Shown here piece after piece: positions 43,373-56,158 of a stretch of 64,000 bases of DNA. How positions within the stretch are numbered: position 1 is the stretch's first letter; the number at the start of each line of letters is the position of its first letter. This DNA is from Bolinopsis microptera (taxonomy: Eukaryota; Ctenophora; Tentaculata; Lobata; Bolinopsidae), in NCBI RefSeq assembly GCF_026151205.1, contig NC_087080.1, positions 12,013,837-12,077,836 of the forward strand. Direction: 5' to 3'. The position numbers were made by a program, and so were the translations under genes. The notes under the pieces were generated by a model that worked only from the letters and a program-made list of their open reading frames with translations, did not search any database and had not been told where the DNA came from.

Positions 43373-45012
43373 AAATTAGCTGACCATGTCGAAGTGTTGT
43401 ATCGATGGCGCACTGCCTAAGTAAAGTAAAATCACAAATGGTCGCTAATTTTCACATTTCATCCATGGAAATTATAAAATGCGGTTAAGTTTACATTTTT
43501 TTCGAAATCAGAAACTTTACTCCAGGTCACTTGTCACTGTTATATTTACATATCGCCTGGTCATTTAATTGGGTACAGTCAGTTATAAACAATGGTCACG
43601 CCATAATGCCATATATTCTATGTGCGGGATCAATTCAGGGCAGGATGTTGTAAGTTTTATTGTTTATAATATAACTTATTAATTAACCATTATTATGAAC
43701 GGGTGATACAATATTTATTAAAAACATTACATATTTGATATGGCGCAGTTTATATCTCCGCCAAAAGCATCACATTTTAGCATTAATGCGCGTAGTTTTC
43801 TCAACTATTTTCACAGTCGCGCCTTCCTGAAGTTACATTAAACAGCCTCTTTTGCTTCCTAACATACCAGTTTATAGGAAGCAAAATATTATATATAAGT
43901 AAAGTGCAAGAAACCGAAATCGAACTTGGCACATTAATAGCATGGGAGACGATATTATACATGGGCGATATTTAGTAGAGAATAAACCGGTACCTACGGT
44001 GTACCGGTACCGGTATACCTACGAGGGTGATATTAGTACAATTTTGTTAGCAGTTAGAACACCTCCTCCCGTATTATTGAGAATAAATTTACTTTTCCAT
44101 ACAATTGCGCACTTCAGTCGTATGAGTATTGCTGAACCGGCAGTAAAGCATGAAATGCTTTAATGATAAAAGATTCGTTTGTTACATAATCATGCTTTTT
44201 TTGAGTCGAGAGATACAAAATATGATGTTAACAAAACACAACTTTAAAGAACGATCAAAATTCTTACAAAGTTTTATTATAAAACTCTGTGACTGTTAAA
44301 AAGTATTAGGTAAATGATTTTTTTAAATTCTGCCTTGATGGTCTGTAGCTTTTTCTCCTGTTTCCCATTTTGAGGAAGTCAACCCTCTAACCTCTTCTTA
44401 GAAATTGTGCAGTAGAGTGTCGACGGGTTTGAGAACTCCAACGAATGAGGCATGATATCTTCTTCTACAGTCTTTTCAAAAACTTGCTGACATTCTGAGT
44501 TATATTATTGTCATAACAACGAATAGAATTTAAAAAGTACCTCATCTCTAATAATAATAACTAGACTTTATAATTATAGTCATCTCGTGAAAATTACTAT
44601 ATTTTTAATACTATCATAACAATGGATAGAAGTTAAGCAGTGAAAGCAGTATTAATGACATTCTCACTTTTCAGAACTAAGTGCCTAATATAATTAAGAT
44701 AGAACATCTAAACAGTTTTATTCCTGTTCCATATGATCGAGGATAGTCAGGGCTACAAAACCTGACCAAGTTTAGCTCAATCCAGTACTGCGCGTTCAAG
44801 ATATGAGGTTAAATATACCAAAAATAGAGGTTTTCTGGTGTGACATCATTGTAAATTATTTGGAGTATAACCTCAATATCTCACAAACTATACATTTGTG
44901 GTCTTTCTGAGTTACACTATCTGTTTCCTTTGGCAATTTCGGTTCAGAGTCAATTAAGTTTGAAACAAAATCTCAGTATATGTGAAAGGAATGAGGATAT
45001 CAAGTTTGTAAA
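43373..45012. other. No gene seen; repeat debris
   Basis: GGCGCAGTTTATATCTCCGC at about 43742-43761 is found inverted near 49750-49775, so an unlabelled repeat family has copies on both sides of the satellite. A triple ACCGGTAC motif is at about 43985-44015. The ORF at 43942-44163 shows no domain. Confidence 0.45.
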
Positions 45013-45216
45013 AGCGCGCGCGCGCGCGCGCGCGCACACACATATAATGACCTCATATCTTCCACATTTAACGATTTTTTATAGAAATTCTTTCACCATC
45101 CTGTAGCACTCATGTGCTGAGTAGGATAGCATTCAAATCATGTCTTTAAAAGATTTAGATAGATACTGAGGGAGAAAATTCATGTTTGTAAAAGCGCGCG
45201 CGCGCGCGCGCGCGCA
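45013..45216. repeat. Two (CG)n tracts in a short duplication
   Basis: Runs of GC dinucleotide about 23 bp long lie at 45014-45036 (followed by ACACACA) and 45194-45216, each preceded by GTTTGTAAAA, 180 bp apart. Alternating CG of this length is prone to the Z-form. Confidence 0.9.
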
Positions 45217-45787
45217 TGGCCCAGACTATATCAATGTACGGCCACGGGAGGATAAAAGTACTTTCATACACACCAGCATGCTCATTGATGGCTTAAAATG
45301 AAGCTAAGACATACTCCTATCAGATCCACCATAAGTTAGATACCATAATAATCATTAAATGTGTCTAAAATGAGGAAGCTTTGACAAGTGCGAGTGGTTT
45401 TGGCAAATTTTGGTATAAAATGGGCCCTGAGGTCATATTTTTCTCATTAAAATCACATATATCACGAATATTTATGTGTGTTGGGTGTATCCTCATTGGT
45501 ATCAACCATTTCAATCATCTAGAGCAGCTTTCCTGATTCTTTATATCATGAAAATGGGCAAAAAAGCTCATAAATAGTCCAAAATCGGTCATTTTCGCCG
45601 CTTTAATAACCTCATTCCTGGCACCCAGAACACTTTGGGTACTCAAAACATGATTTTTCGGATACCTCAGACCCCTAACTAGCACATGGAGCCAGAAAGA
45701 ACAGCATGTAGGGACTTCTAAATTTCCATGGTTGAGAACCCAATGTCACACTATTCGTTCATTAATCCTGCTTTCACTGTAAGAAGA
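45217..45787. other. No gene seen
   Basis: AT-rich spacer before the inverted satellite arrays. Confidence 0.5.
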
Positions 45788-47462
45788 AGCTCAACTCTAG
45801 TCTCTAATGACTAGATCTCGTGACAATAATTCCTAGATAGTCCTTGTAATGACAGTGTTAAAACTGTAATAGTTGTCACGAGATGTTTGATCTAGTTATA
45901 TTAGAGTTGAGCTATTCCTAGTCCTTGTTATGACAGTATTAAAACTACAATAGTTGTCACGAGATGTTTGATCTAGTTGTTAGAGTTGAGCTATTCCTAG
46001 TCCTTGTTATGACAGTATTAAAACTGTAATAATTGTCACGAGATATTTGATCTAGTTATTAGAGTTGAGCTATTCCTAGTCCTTGCTATGACAGTATTAA
46101 AACTACAATAGTTGTCACGAGATGTTTGATCTAGTTATATTAGAGTTGAGCTATTCCTAGTCCTTGTTATGACAGTATTAAAACTACAATAGTTGTCACG
46201 AGATGTTTGATCTAGTTATATTAGAGTTGAGCTATTCCTAGTCCTTGATATGACAGTATTAAAACTGTAATAATTGTCACGAGATGTTTGATCTAGTTGT
46301 TAGAGTTGAGCTATTCCTAGTCCTTGTTATGACAGTATTAAAACTACAATAGTTGTCACGAGATGTTTGATCTAGTTGTTAAAAATGAGCTATTCCTAGT
46401 CCTTGTTATGACAGTATTAAAACTACAATAGTTGTCACGAGATGTTTCATCTAGTTGTTAGAGTTGAGCTATTCCTAGTCCTTGTTATGACAGTATTAAA
46501 ACTACAATAATTGTCACGAGATGTTTGATCTAGTTGTTAGAGTTGAGCTATTCCTAGTCCTTGTTATGACAGTATTAAAACTACAATAATTGTCACGAGA
46601 TGTTTGATCTAGTTGTTAGAGTTGAGCTATTCCTAGTCCTTGATATGACAGTATTAAAACTGTAATAATTGTCACGAGATGTTTGATCTAGTTGTTAGAG
46701 TTGAGCTATTCCTAGTCCTTGATATGACAGTATTAAAACTGTAATAATTATCACGAGGTGTTTGATCTAGTTGTTAGAATTCAGCTATTCCTAGTCCTTG
46801 TTATGACAGTATTAAAACTGTAATAATTGTCACGAGATGTTTGATCTAGTTGTTAGAGTTGAGCTATTCCTAGTCCTTGATATGACAGTACTAAAACTGT
46901 AATAATTGTCACGAGATGTTTGATCTAGTTATTAGAGTTGAGCTATTCCTAGTCCTTGATATGACAGTATTTAAACTACAATAAATGTCACGAGATGTTT
47001 GATCTAGTTATTAGAGTTGAGCTATTCCTAGTCCTTGTTATGACAGTATTAAAACTGTAATAATTGTCACGAGATGTTTGATCTAGTTGTTAGAGTTGAG
47101 CTATTCCTAGTCCTTGTTATGACAGTATTAAAACTGTAATAATTGTCACGAGATGTTTGATCTAGTTGTTAGAGTTGAGCTATTCCTAGTCCTTGTTATG
47201 ACAGTATTAAAACTACAATAGTTGTCATCAGATGTTTGATCTAGTTGTTAGAGTTGAGCTATTCCTAGTCCTTGTTATGACAGTATTAAAACTACAATAG
47301 TTGTCACGAGATGTTTGATCTAGTTGTTAGAGTTGAGCTATTCCTAGTTATTGCTATGACAGTATTAAAACTAAAATAGTTGTCACGAGATGTTTGATCT
47401 AGTTGTTAGAGTTCAGCTATTCCTTGTCCTTGTTATGACAGTATTATAACTACAATAATTAG
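45788..47462 (+). repeat. Satellite array, left half, 79-bp unit, about 21 copies
   Basis: Units contain AGTCCTTGTTATGACAGTAT, TGTCACGAGATGTTTGATCT and GTTAGAGTTGAGCTATTCCT. The variants alternate between ACTACAATAG and ACTGTAATAA in the middle. The first part (45790-45835) is a fragment in the opposite orientation. The array faces its mirror at 47575-49446. Confidence 0.97.
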
Positions 47463-47574
47463 CTGTGAAACTAAAGTAATGTGCGATATTGAAAGTAAAC
47501 TTACCCCGCTAGAATGGAGCTGTGAAACTAGAGTAATATGGAATTATAGTTTTAAAACTGCTATGATAATAGGA
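47463..47574. other. Centre of the inverted satellite pair
   Basis: About 110 bp not made of units; GAGCTGTGAAACTA (47517-47530) and AGCTGTGAAACTA (47461-47473) repeat here. It marks the switch of orientation. Confidence 0.75.
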
Positions 47575-49446
47575 GCTATTCCATATGGGACTAGGAATAG
47601 CTCAACTCTAATATAACTTGATCAAACAGCTCGTGACAATTATTACAGTTTTAATACTGTCATAACAAGTACTAGGAATAGCTCAACTCTAACAACTAGA
47701 TAATAAATAATAATAAAATTTTGTAGCTTAAACACAAACTCTAAGCCCAGTGGATAAACCACAAAACTTATGCTCTATTGTGTGAAACAAAGATACTAGA
47801 TCAAGATAACTATCAAGGAGTGTATGCATAGGACATAAAAAGTTTAAACATCTCGTGACAATTATTACAGTTTTAATACTGTCATAACAAGGACTAGGAA
47901 TAGCTCAACTCTAACAACTAGATCAAACATCTCGTGACAATTATTACAGTTTTAATACTGTCATAACAAGGACTAGGAATAGCTCAACTCTAACAACTAG
48001 ATCAAACATCTCGTGACAACTATTGTAGTTTTAATACTGTCATAACAATAACTAGGAATAGCTCAACTCTAACAACTAGATCAAACATCTCGTGACAATT
48101 ATTACAGTTTTAATACTGTCATAACAAGGACTAGGAATAGCTCAACTCTAACAACTAGATCAAACATCTCGTGACAATTATTACAGTTTTAATACTGTCA
48201 TAACAAGGACTAGGAATAGCTCAACTCTAACAACTAGATCAAACATCTCGTGACAACTATTGTAGTTTTAATACTGTCATAACAATAACTAGGAATAGCT
48301 CAACTCTAACAACTAGCTCAAACACCTCGTGACAATTATTACAGTTTTAATACTGTCACAACAAGGACTAGGAATAGCTCAACTCTAACAACTAGATCAA
48401 ACATCTCGTGACAATTATTACAGTTTTAATACTGTCATAACAAGGACTAGGAATAGCTGAATTCTAACAACTAGCTCAAACACCTCGTGATAATTATTAC
48501 AGTTTTAATACTGTCATATCAAGGACTAGGAATAGCTCAACTCTAATAACTAGATCAAACATCTCGTGACAACTATTGTAGTTTTAATACTGTCATAACA
48601 AGGACTAGGAATAGCTCAACTCTAATAACTAGATCAAACATCTCGTGACATTTATTGTAGTTTAAATACTGTCATATCAAGGACTAGGAATAGCTCAACT
48701 CTAATAACTAGATTAAACATCTCGTGACAATTATTACAGTTTTAATACTGTCATAGCAAGGACTAGGAATAGCTCAACTCTTACAACTAGATCAAACATC
48801 TCGTGACAACTATTGTAGTTTTAATACTGTCATAGCAAGGACTAGGAATAACTCAACTCTAACAACTAGATCAAACATCTCGTGACAATTATTACAGTTT
48901 TAATACTGTCATAACAAGGACTAGGAATAGCTCAACTCTAACAACTAGATCAAACATCTCGTGACAACTATTGTAGTTTTAATACTGTCATAGCAAGGAC
49001 TAGGAGTAGCTCAACTCTTACAACTAGATCAAACATCTCGTGACAAGTATTTTAGTTTTAATACTGTCATAGCAAGGACTAGGAATAGCTCAACTTTAAT
49101 AACTAGATCAAACATCTCGTGATAATTATTACAGTTTTAATACTGTCATATCAAGGACTAGGAATAGCTCAACTCTAACAACTAGATCAAACATCTCGTG
49201 ACAATTATTGTAGTTTTAATACTGTCATAACAAGGACTAGGAATAGCTCAACTCTAACAACTAGATCAAACATCTCGTGACAACTATTGTAGTTTTAATA
49301 CTGTCATAGCAAGGACTAGGAATAGCTCAACTCTAATAACTAGATCAAACATCTCGTGACAATTATTACAGTTTTAATACTGTCATAACAAGGACTAGAT
49401 ATAGCTCAACTCTAATAACTAGATCAAACATCTCGTGACAATCATT
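47575..49446 (-). repeat. Satellite array, right half, same 79-bp unit inverted, about 21 copies
   Basis: Units read AGGAATAGCTCAACTCTAAC, AGATCAAACATCTCGTGACA and TTTTAATACTGTCATAACAA, the reverse complement of the left array. A non-unit spacer of about 150 bp lies at 47700-47850. Sequence variants (GTAGTTTTAA or ACAGTTTTAA) mirror those of the left half. Confidence 0.97.
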
Positions 49447-50075
49447 ATGATTTTCATACACTGCAACTGTAAACTCAAATGTATTAAACAAATTCACAAC
49501 TGATCGTACAGTTTAAAATGGAACAAAATAAGACAGAATAATTGATCAAATGTTTTAAAAATAAGCTGTTAAAAAATAAAGGTATCAGACGAGTAGCTTA
49601 AATGCGGGGCGAAGGTCTCAATTGAAGCAATAAATTGTAATGCTGCAGGGCGCCGGGGCGCGGCATAGCAACCATCCAATATGCAACCATCCAATGCGAA
49701 AATTTAAACTCACATTTGGATATAATGCGCGTGAGTGCTTACAAATTTGCTTTTGGCGGAGATATAAACTGCGCCTATTTGATATTGTGCATGTATTGGA
49801 GGACGTCGCCGCGCGCCGCCCTGACGCACCGCGCGAACTATCAATTTTTGCTCCACAAGATCTGAAGATCGTTGCTTTGCTTTAAAAAGTTGACATTTTC
49901 AATTGATAAAAAATATTGACCGTCGATAATCAGTTCTTAACTCGGAGCGCGTTTAAGCCGGCAAGTTGTAAAATTAAAATTACAAAAGTAAGTGTAGTGT
50001 AAGTGTAACGAGAGTAAAAATTATAAATTTTGAATTGCAAATGATCACTATTATAATTGTTGCTCCCACTATTAA
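49447..50075. other. No gene seen; GC-rich repeat debris
   Basis: TTTGGCGGAGATATAAACTG at about 49752-49771 matches, inverted, the repeat near 43742. The 81-codon ORF (49640-49885) overlaps this repeat and is not supported. Confidence 0.45.
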
Positions 50076-50166
50076 TTACCTGGGGACCTTAGGCTACTAT
50101 ATTTATAGTCATACTCATAGAGATTCGGCGGAATGACAGGCTGCTGGCTGCAAGCGCGGCCCAGTA
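50076..50166 (+). mobile_element. Family D copy
   Basis: Starts TTACCTGGGGACC, contains ATTCGGCGGAATGACAGGC and ends GGCCCAGTA. A shared GCTCCCACTA is found on both sides (50062-50071 and 50168-50177), a likely target duplication slightly offset from the assumed ends. Confidence 0.7.
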
Positions 50167-50262
50167 ACGCTCCCACTAAATGCTAAATTCAAAATTGCTG
50201 ATCGCCTCAATTTTTAAAAATATTTGTGAAAAGGCCCTGAGGTTGTAACTCATAATTTGTAA

Positions 50263-50358
50263 TTGTAGCGCAATGCACTAATACTAATAGACTGGGCCGC
50301 GCTGCGCATCAAATAATGTTTCTCGTTACCACAACCTATTCGGTAGATCAGCGAAATG
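50263..50358 (-). mobile_element. Family A fragment
   Basis: Starts TTGTAGCGCAATGCACTA and runs through GCATCAAATAATGTTTCTC to CGGTAGATCAGCGAAATG, where a family D-like sequence (TTACTGGGAGGCGCTCAGCC) replaces the rest. A copy broken by a later insertion or recombination. Confidence 0.65.
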
Positions 50359-50410
50359 TTACTGGGAGGCGCTCAGCCTGTCATATAATTCCGCCAAGTC
50401 TCAATTCTAT

Positions 50411-50474
50411 TTACCTGGGGACCCCAGGCTATTATGTTCATTAACATAGAGATTAGGCTGAGCGCGGCCCAGTA
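50411..50474 (+). mobile_element. Family D copy, 64 bp
   Basis: From TTACCTGGGGACCCCAGGCT to GCGCGGCCCAGTA. The flanks share ATTCTAT, an imperfect target duplication. Among the smallest copies of this family. Confidence 0.65.
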
Positions 50475-50545
50475 ATATTCTATATGATTATGCAGAACAT
50501 AAATATAATAGCCCAGGGTCTTTAGGTAAGCGAGATGTTGTCCAT

Positions 50546-50950
50546 TGTTATGTTAATCGTTAATGGACTAGCCCGGCGCGCGCTACTTTGAAGAAATTAA
50601 GACGAGTAACATCCGTCAAGGCGAAATGCACCACTGTGTCACGCCGAAATGCGAAGGATTGACATTGTGAATCAAAGGTTTATAACCTACCAAGACTGAA
50701 GATATTTTTGAGAATATTTTTACTGGGCGCGGCGGCGTTCAGCCTGTCATTCCGCCGAATCTCTATTTATGTTTATGAACACAAAAGGGATGATGATTAA
50801 TCACTTTACACTCTACTGTCACGTTGACGGATGTTACTCGTCTAAATTTCTTCGAAGTAGCGCGCGCCGCTTTCTTCTCGAAATGTTATGGCTATGGCAA
50901 ATGCTACGAAGTAGCGCGCGCCGGGCCAGACCATTAACAATTGTCAACTG
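50546..50950. repeat. Inverted pair of about 75 bp around transposon debris
   Basis: GACGGATGTTACTCGTCTAA, TTTCTTCGAAGTAGCGCGCG and CCATTAACAATTGTCAAC at 50825-50945 occur inverted at 50546-50620. Between the arms lie a family A end (50621-50675, ending GGATTGACATTGTGAATCAA) and a family D piece (about 50725-50765). Confidence 0.7.
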
Positions 50951-51002
50951 TCACGTGACTTTTTTAACCCGTTCTCTAGCTGGTTCTGAACGACTTTTCG
51001 AA

Positions 51003-51078
51003 ACCCTAACCCTCTAATCTGATCCCAACCCTAACCCTAACGTAACCCAATCCTTATGCTGAAACTCTAACCCTAATA
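51003..51078. repeat. Degenerate telomere-like CCCTAA/AACCCTAA patch
   Basis: CCCTAACCCT, then CCCAACCCTAACCCTAACG and CTCTAACCCTAATAACG within 75 bp. Too short and degenerate for a telomere; an interstitial patch or chance simple repeat. Confidence 0.6.
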
Positions 51079-53905
51079 ACGAGAAATTAGGCTAACTTAT
51101 ACGGTCATATCACGTGATCGATATAATACAGTTTTTCGCCAATATCTCGTCAGGAGAGCATTTTAACCATATGTCATGGGGGTGATTCGGAATCAGCGAC
51201 AGAAAATACATCGATTGAAGTTGGTTACAACCTGAACCATCGGGGGGCTCTTTTAGAATAATCTCGAAGATCGACTGTAGAGTGATTCAGCACGCTCGAC
51301 ACAAAAGCCTGGGTTCCCCAGGTTGCAGGTAATTTCAACCATGTATAATGTTTACCTATACTATTGATTCACGATGTCAATCCTTCGCAGCTCGGTGAGG
51401 CACAGTGGTGCATCTCGCCGATCTACCGAAGGATTGATGCATAACAACAAGACACGCGCTAAAGACGCGCATTTTCTGAGTGATGTTAACGATAGCTTTA
51501 AATTCACTGATGTCATTATTATTCAGCGTGACCGGTAATAGTTTAAAAATCAGAAGGAGAAAACACATGTTTAAATTACTAAAAAAGGAGTATCACTTTA
51601 CAGGATTGAATTTAAATATAGTTATAACAGATAAGAGAGGAATTTGTTTCCCTTTGAATCAATCAAACTAGATGAATTGTTGTAAATACTTAGATCAAAC
51701 TATCAATCTACAGGCTATCGTCAAACATGTTGCAAGGCGTCATCTTCAGTGACATAATAGATAAGAGTTTATTAACTATCATGCCAACTTTAGAGACGGT
51801 AACCACATTAAACTAAAGTTTTCCCAATCAAAATAAAGGGTTTATACAAAATAAAAGGTTTATGCACTAGACTGCGAGACAATTAACCTTATGCAATGCA
51901 GGTTAGTATAACTATAATATCGGACTGAGTTGAAATTTCTGAGAGCATGATACCCCAAAATAAATATATGCCTGTGTCTGGCAATAGCGTTCAGATGGCT
52001 TCCGAACTTGTGCGGATAAGATAATATAAAAAATACAAATAAACTATAATAACAATCTGAAAGTTAATGTATCAGTACAGATCTTATACTCGAAATCAGG
52101 CACTTTCAAAACATTTCTCTTAAATTATCTTTCTTAACACCGTTCAATTGTAACTTTGAATTAAAATATTATGATGATCCGGACGATGATAAATATTAAA
52201 TTACAACTGATTATATAATATATATATGGATTTCGGCCTGTCGATGCTGGAAGCTGATCAGCTAATCGTTAATCGTTACCATGTGACAAGAATAGTATGA
52301 TGAACCTCCCAATCAGTATCTATGTATCAAAAGAAAATATTGATCTAATTCAACTCGTCGGGAGCCCTTTTGAAACATCTCGAAGTTAGAGTGCAGAGTG
52401 CATGATTACTGATTATCAGCACGATTGGGTGAAACAAAGACGAAAACGTGTGTTGATTAGAATTAAAAGAGGAAGATATTTAGTGATAAATTGTGCACTC
52501 TTGCATTTAAGTTTTAATTGTTAGACTTGTTCGATGTAGGGCCTTTAATTTAACCTAATACTAATGCAGTTACTTAATACTTGGTAAGTCTAGGGAAAAC
52601 AGGTGCTAGTTGTCGGAAATGAAATGGAGTCTGTTCCTGATCGAAGTTACATGATGCTGATAGATTTGATGCAGCTCAGCACTCAGCAGCCACTGTCTTC
52701 AAATAGAGTGTTCCAGTTCTGCAATCTGCAGTCTCAAATGTTTTCGCCCAGCTTTTCTTTTCATCGTGGTTATAGAAGACAGACCTGAAGAAATACTAGT
52801 ATAATGATAATATAGGTAACATGTCCAGAATGAGTAAAATTGTATTATCGGCAAATTTACTTATGTGAAAACTCCCAACAGGGTGGCGCTGGCCCAGAAG
52901 TAACTGCACACAAGCAACCCTTTAATGATCACGCACGTAATTTGTGTGAAAAATATGTAACTCATTTAACGAAGTCAGTGAAAAGAACCTACCTTTATTT
53001 ACCAATGTCGATTTTTTGCTTGTGATGAAGTAGTCCTCGCAAATGTGAGATATGTATGTAGTTTGTTTTTAAAAGTAGGATTGTAGTCATAGTCGATGTA
53101 TAGCGACGGTAGTTTACCAGCAGCTCCCTGTACAAATAGAAATGTGGTTTTTATATAATATTACTAGTTAAATTAATGAGTACAATGCAGGAATAAAAAA
53201 ATGTGTCTTAAATGTTTTATATTAAATGTGTTATAATTATATTAACCACCTTATATTCGTATAATATGTACTCACAAACAATGATAGTCCCAACTGTTTT
53301 TAATTGCTTATAATTTAAACCTTCTTATTAAATAATTTAGATGACTGTGTCTGATCTAAAATTGCACGAGAAATAGAGAAAATTAGGTCTCAGACAGAAC
53401 TCGACCGGGATATAACCGGCGCAGCCGGAATACCGGCTGGTATTTGGCGATTTTGTACCGGTACCGGCCGGGATTTTGGTTTTAGCCGGGATTTTTCAAA
53501 ATAAATTCAGTTTTTCTCAACGTTAATTTGAGTCCAAAATTAACAAATCTGTGAACATTTTCCTAAAACATTTTGACGAAGTCATTGAACAATGGAGACT
53601 GGAGTCAATCTATATTTAACATAATCATGAATGTACGAATTATGGACTTCTTTCTGACTTATGACTTAATTATTGTGACTAAGTGTCACGGCTCACGGTC
53701 TTGTGTTACCGAGGGACAAGTAAAACAGAGTTCTCCGGGTAAAGAAAGCATTAATAAATGCTATTCAGTATTCATCCTATTCAATTATTCAGGTAAGGTG
53801 ATGTAAACTGTAAAGTGATAAGCTCCAACGTCAAACACCATGTTCAATTAAATAAGTTTAAGTAACCAATACCAGATCACAGGATTGTTATAGTTACGGA
53901 GACTG

Positions 53906-54295
53906 TTGGAAACGATGCAAACCAGGATCGGACTCCTATCAGAAATAGTCGACCACCGGTCCAGCCTCCCTCAAACTCAAATGCCCTACCACTACCCCAG
54001 ACCACATCCACCTCTTCAGCCAGGAACAGCGCTCCCACTATACCACTACCAGCAGTTCCTACCGCCTCAGAGGATACACTGCACGTGCCCGTTATTCCTC
54101 ATGCCTCGTCTTAAATGTCCAGTCCATGAATCCTGTGCATCAAGTGCGAGTATATGGGAAGTGCCAAAAATCTCAGCTCTTATTCAGGAGAAATCCAAAA
54201 ACCACTCGTTACCGTTTATTGCACTTACGGAAACGTGGCTCAAGTCCTACATGTCAGACAAATACAAAATGTGCATCACCTCTTTCTCCTGCTGA
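53906..54295 (+). pseudogene. LINE endonuclease fragment inside family A copy 2
   Basis: A frame reads ISALIQEKSKNHSLPFIALT then ETWLKSYMSD, the opening of a CR1/L2-type endonuclease domain, preceded by a Pro-rich stretch. It breaks up at once afterwards. The matching interval in copy 1 (12823-13247) is different, so this is a private insertion of copy 2. Confidence 0.6.
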
Positions 54296-54296
54296 G

Positions 54297-54415
54297 CAGA
54301 ACCTCCCCCTTAAAAGTAAACAAATCTGCATCGCCTCCCAACGACAATCCAGATATATTAAGCAGCAGAGACAATCATTTAAGGAGACTTCGATATCTAT
54401 CAGGATCATGATTTT
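54297..54415 (+). pseudogene. Short coding remnant shared by both giant elements
   Basis: A frame ends ASPPNDNPDILSSRDNHLRR then LRYLSGS and a stop. Copy 1 (13250-13370) has the same with a stop inside. The Asn-Pro-Asp...Asn-His-x-Arg-Arg-Leu-Arg wording looks like the C-terminus of a mobile-element protein, but I cannot name it. Confidence 0.4.
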
Positions 54416-56150
54416 ACTGCCTGAGAACTCAGCACTTCAGGATGAAACATATAATATTTGGTTTTCTCGATTTCATTCATATTTAGACAGAAGTCCGTGT
54501 AGATAATTGGTTATAGAATAATTGGATATAATTTTATGCGAAGTGTGTCTGCGAAAATATACGTGTGAACTGGTCATCCCGCAAATGCTGAAAAAGTAGA
54601 TGTTACCTATCATAAAATAACCGCTCGCACCGTACAGTGTACACGACAGAGTTGTGACTGCGTTTACAAATTCTTTATCATATTGATGTGTTGCCATGGC
54701 AACCGAAACTCCATCGGAAGATCGGCCTGTAAGGCATAATCATGATAATACACAGTATCAAAACATTGCCATTGATATCATAGCAACATTCCAGAGATTA
54801 GATTATGTGTGTGTAAGAAAATGTATGTTATAGTATTATACAGTCTGCTAGAACATTCCGTTTACACATGGTGGCCGATAACAACTTGTTTAATTTATCT
54901 CCGAATTACACACAAATTTCTGAAAGTTTCGTAGACTTAAATCAATTACAGAGGGTGTGGCTATTGGCCAGCCCCTCTATTTCACTATTATGGTTGAAAC
55001 TATAAGAATACAGATTATATTGTTACAGTGATTTTACAAAAGTCGAAACAGTAAACACCAATTTGTAGGATACTTTAAATCACACCAAAATTGGTCCCAG
55101 AATGCAATGAAATCTGATGGCGTCTTTTCAGTGAAAAAGAGGCCACACTCTCTGTAATTGATTAAAGTTTACGAGACCTTTAGAAAATGAGTTATATAAC
55201 TTGCAACTTAAACTAAGATAAATTGAGTATTTATACTCAATTTATCTTAGTTGCATGAGTAATATATATATACTCTCATTTTTTTAGAGCAAACGTAATT
55301 TAAATGGCTAAACACAATTCAATAAAATTTGGCTCGATCCGATTATCCAAACTATCAAATAAATGCGAAAATGAACCTTCTTTTGAAAACAATGAACACA
55401 AATATGTTTCGATTTGACAAATTTCTCGAACCAGTGGTGGTAGTAAGTCATACCAGAACCAATTATTTCAATTGGGCACTCAGTGACTGAGCTATTAATG
55501 CCAACGTTTGCACACTGACTTTTGGCCCACCCTGTATATTTATAATATACGGCTGGAAAAAATGTAACTGGATATCTGCCACAATGCTGCTATTATTAAG
55601 GTTAAAGTAACATTTAGCACATAAAGAAGTCTGGTTTGCTAGGTTTTAATTGGTCGTATAATAACAAATAAAAATGAGTTAAGACTACAAAAACGGTCGA
55701 TAGAACCTAATTATAATACCTGTATCGAGAACTCGACTTCAATGCACTGATAGCGTTGGTACTAACATTCTATCAAATTATGTCATATCTTGAGACTTGA
55801 TAGCTGCCTGAAACAGTTTTGAGTCAACATTATCGTGATATTCTAGAAATTGAAACCAATTCAGGTTTCAATAAATGCCATAGAATTAAATTCTACCTTT
55901 TTAAATTTTAAGAATTTGTTGATTTATTAAAATTCTGTCTCAATTAATATATAAGGGTACATGCAATGTATTTCGACACGCACTGTAGACTCACTTATTG
56001 GATTCGTGCTAGATGCTGTGTACGTCACCCTCTTAACCACCTCTATGGCGAAGATGAGGATGGTAAGTGCAAGTACAGTAATGTGAGGAGAGGATGGGTA
56101 TCATTTAGCACATTTTTGCTGTAGGTTTAAAGTAGCTCTTAGTCAAGGAG

Positions 56151-56158
56151 TATATAAA
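56151..56158 (+). promoter_or_regulatory. Candidate TATA box within family A copy 2
   Basis: TATATAAA in a block of high identity with 15547-15554. About 45 bp downstream an ATG (ATGTTATCTTGTGAGCGCC) opens only a short frame, which in copy 1 ends even sooner. Confidence 0.35.

Noticed and set aside
45788-49446. Regular repeats resembling a CRISPR array
   Set aside because: Units are 79 bp with no distinct spacers, orientation flips midway, and the genome is eukaryotic.
49640-49885. 81-codon ORF at the right of the satellite
   Set aside because: It lies over GC-rich repeat debris shared with 43.7 kb.
51003-51078. Telomere or chromosome end
   Set aside because: CCCTAA units are few and degenerate, and sequence continues on both sides.
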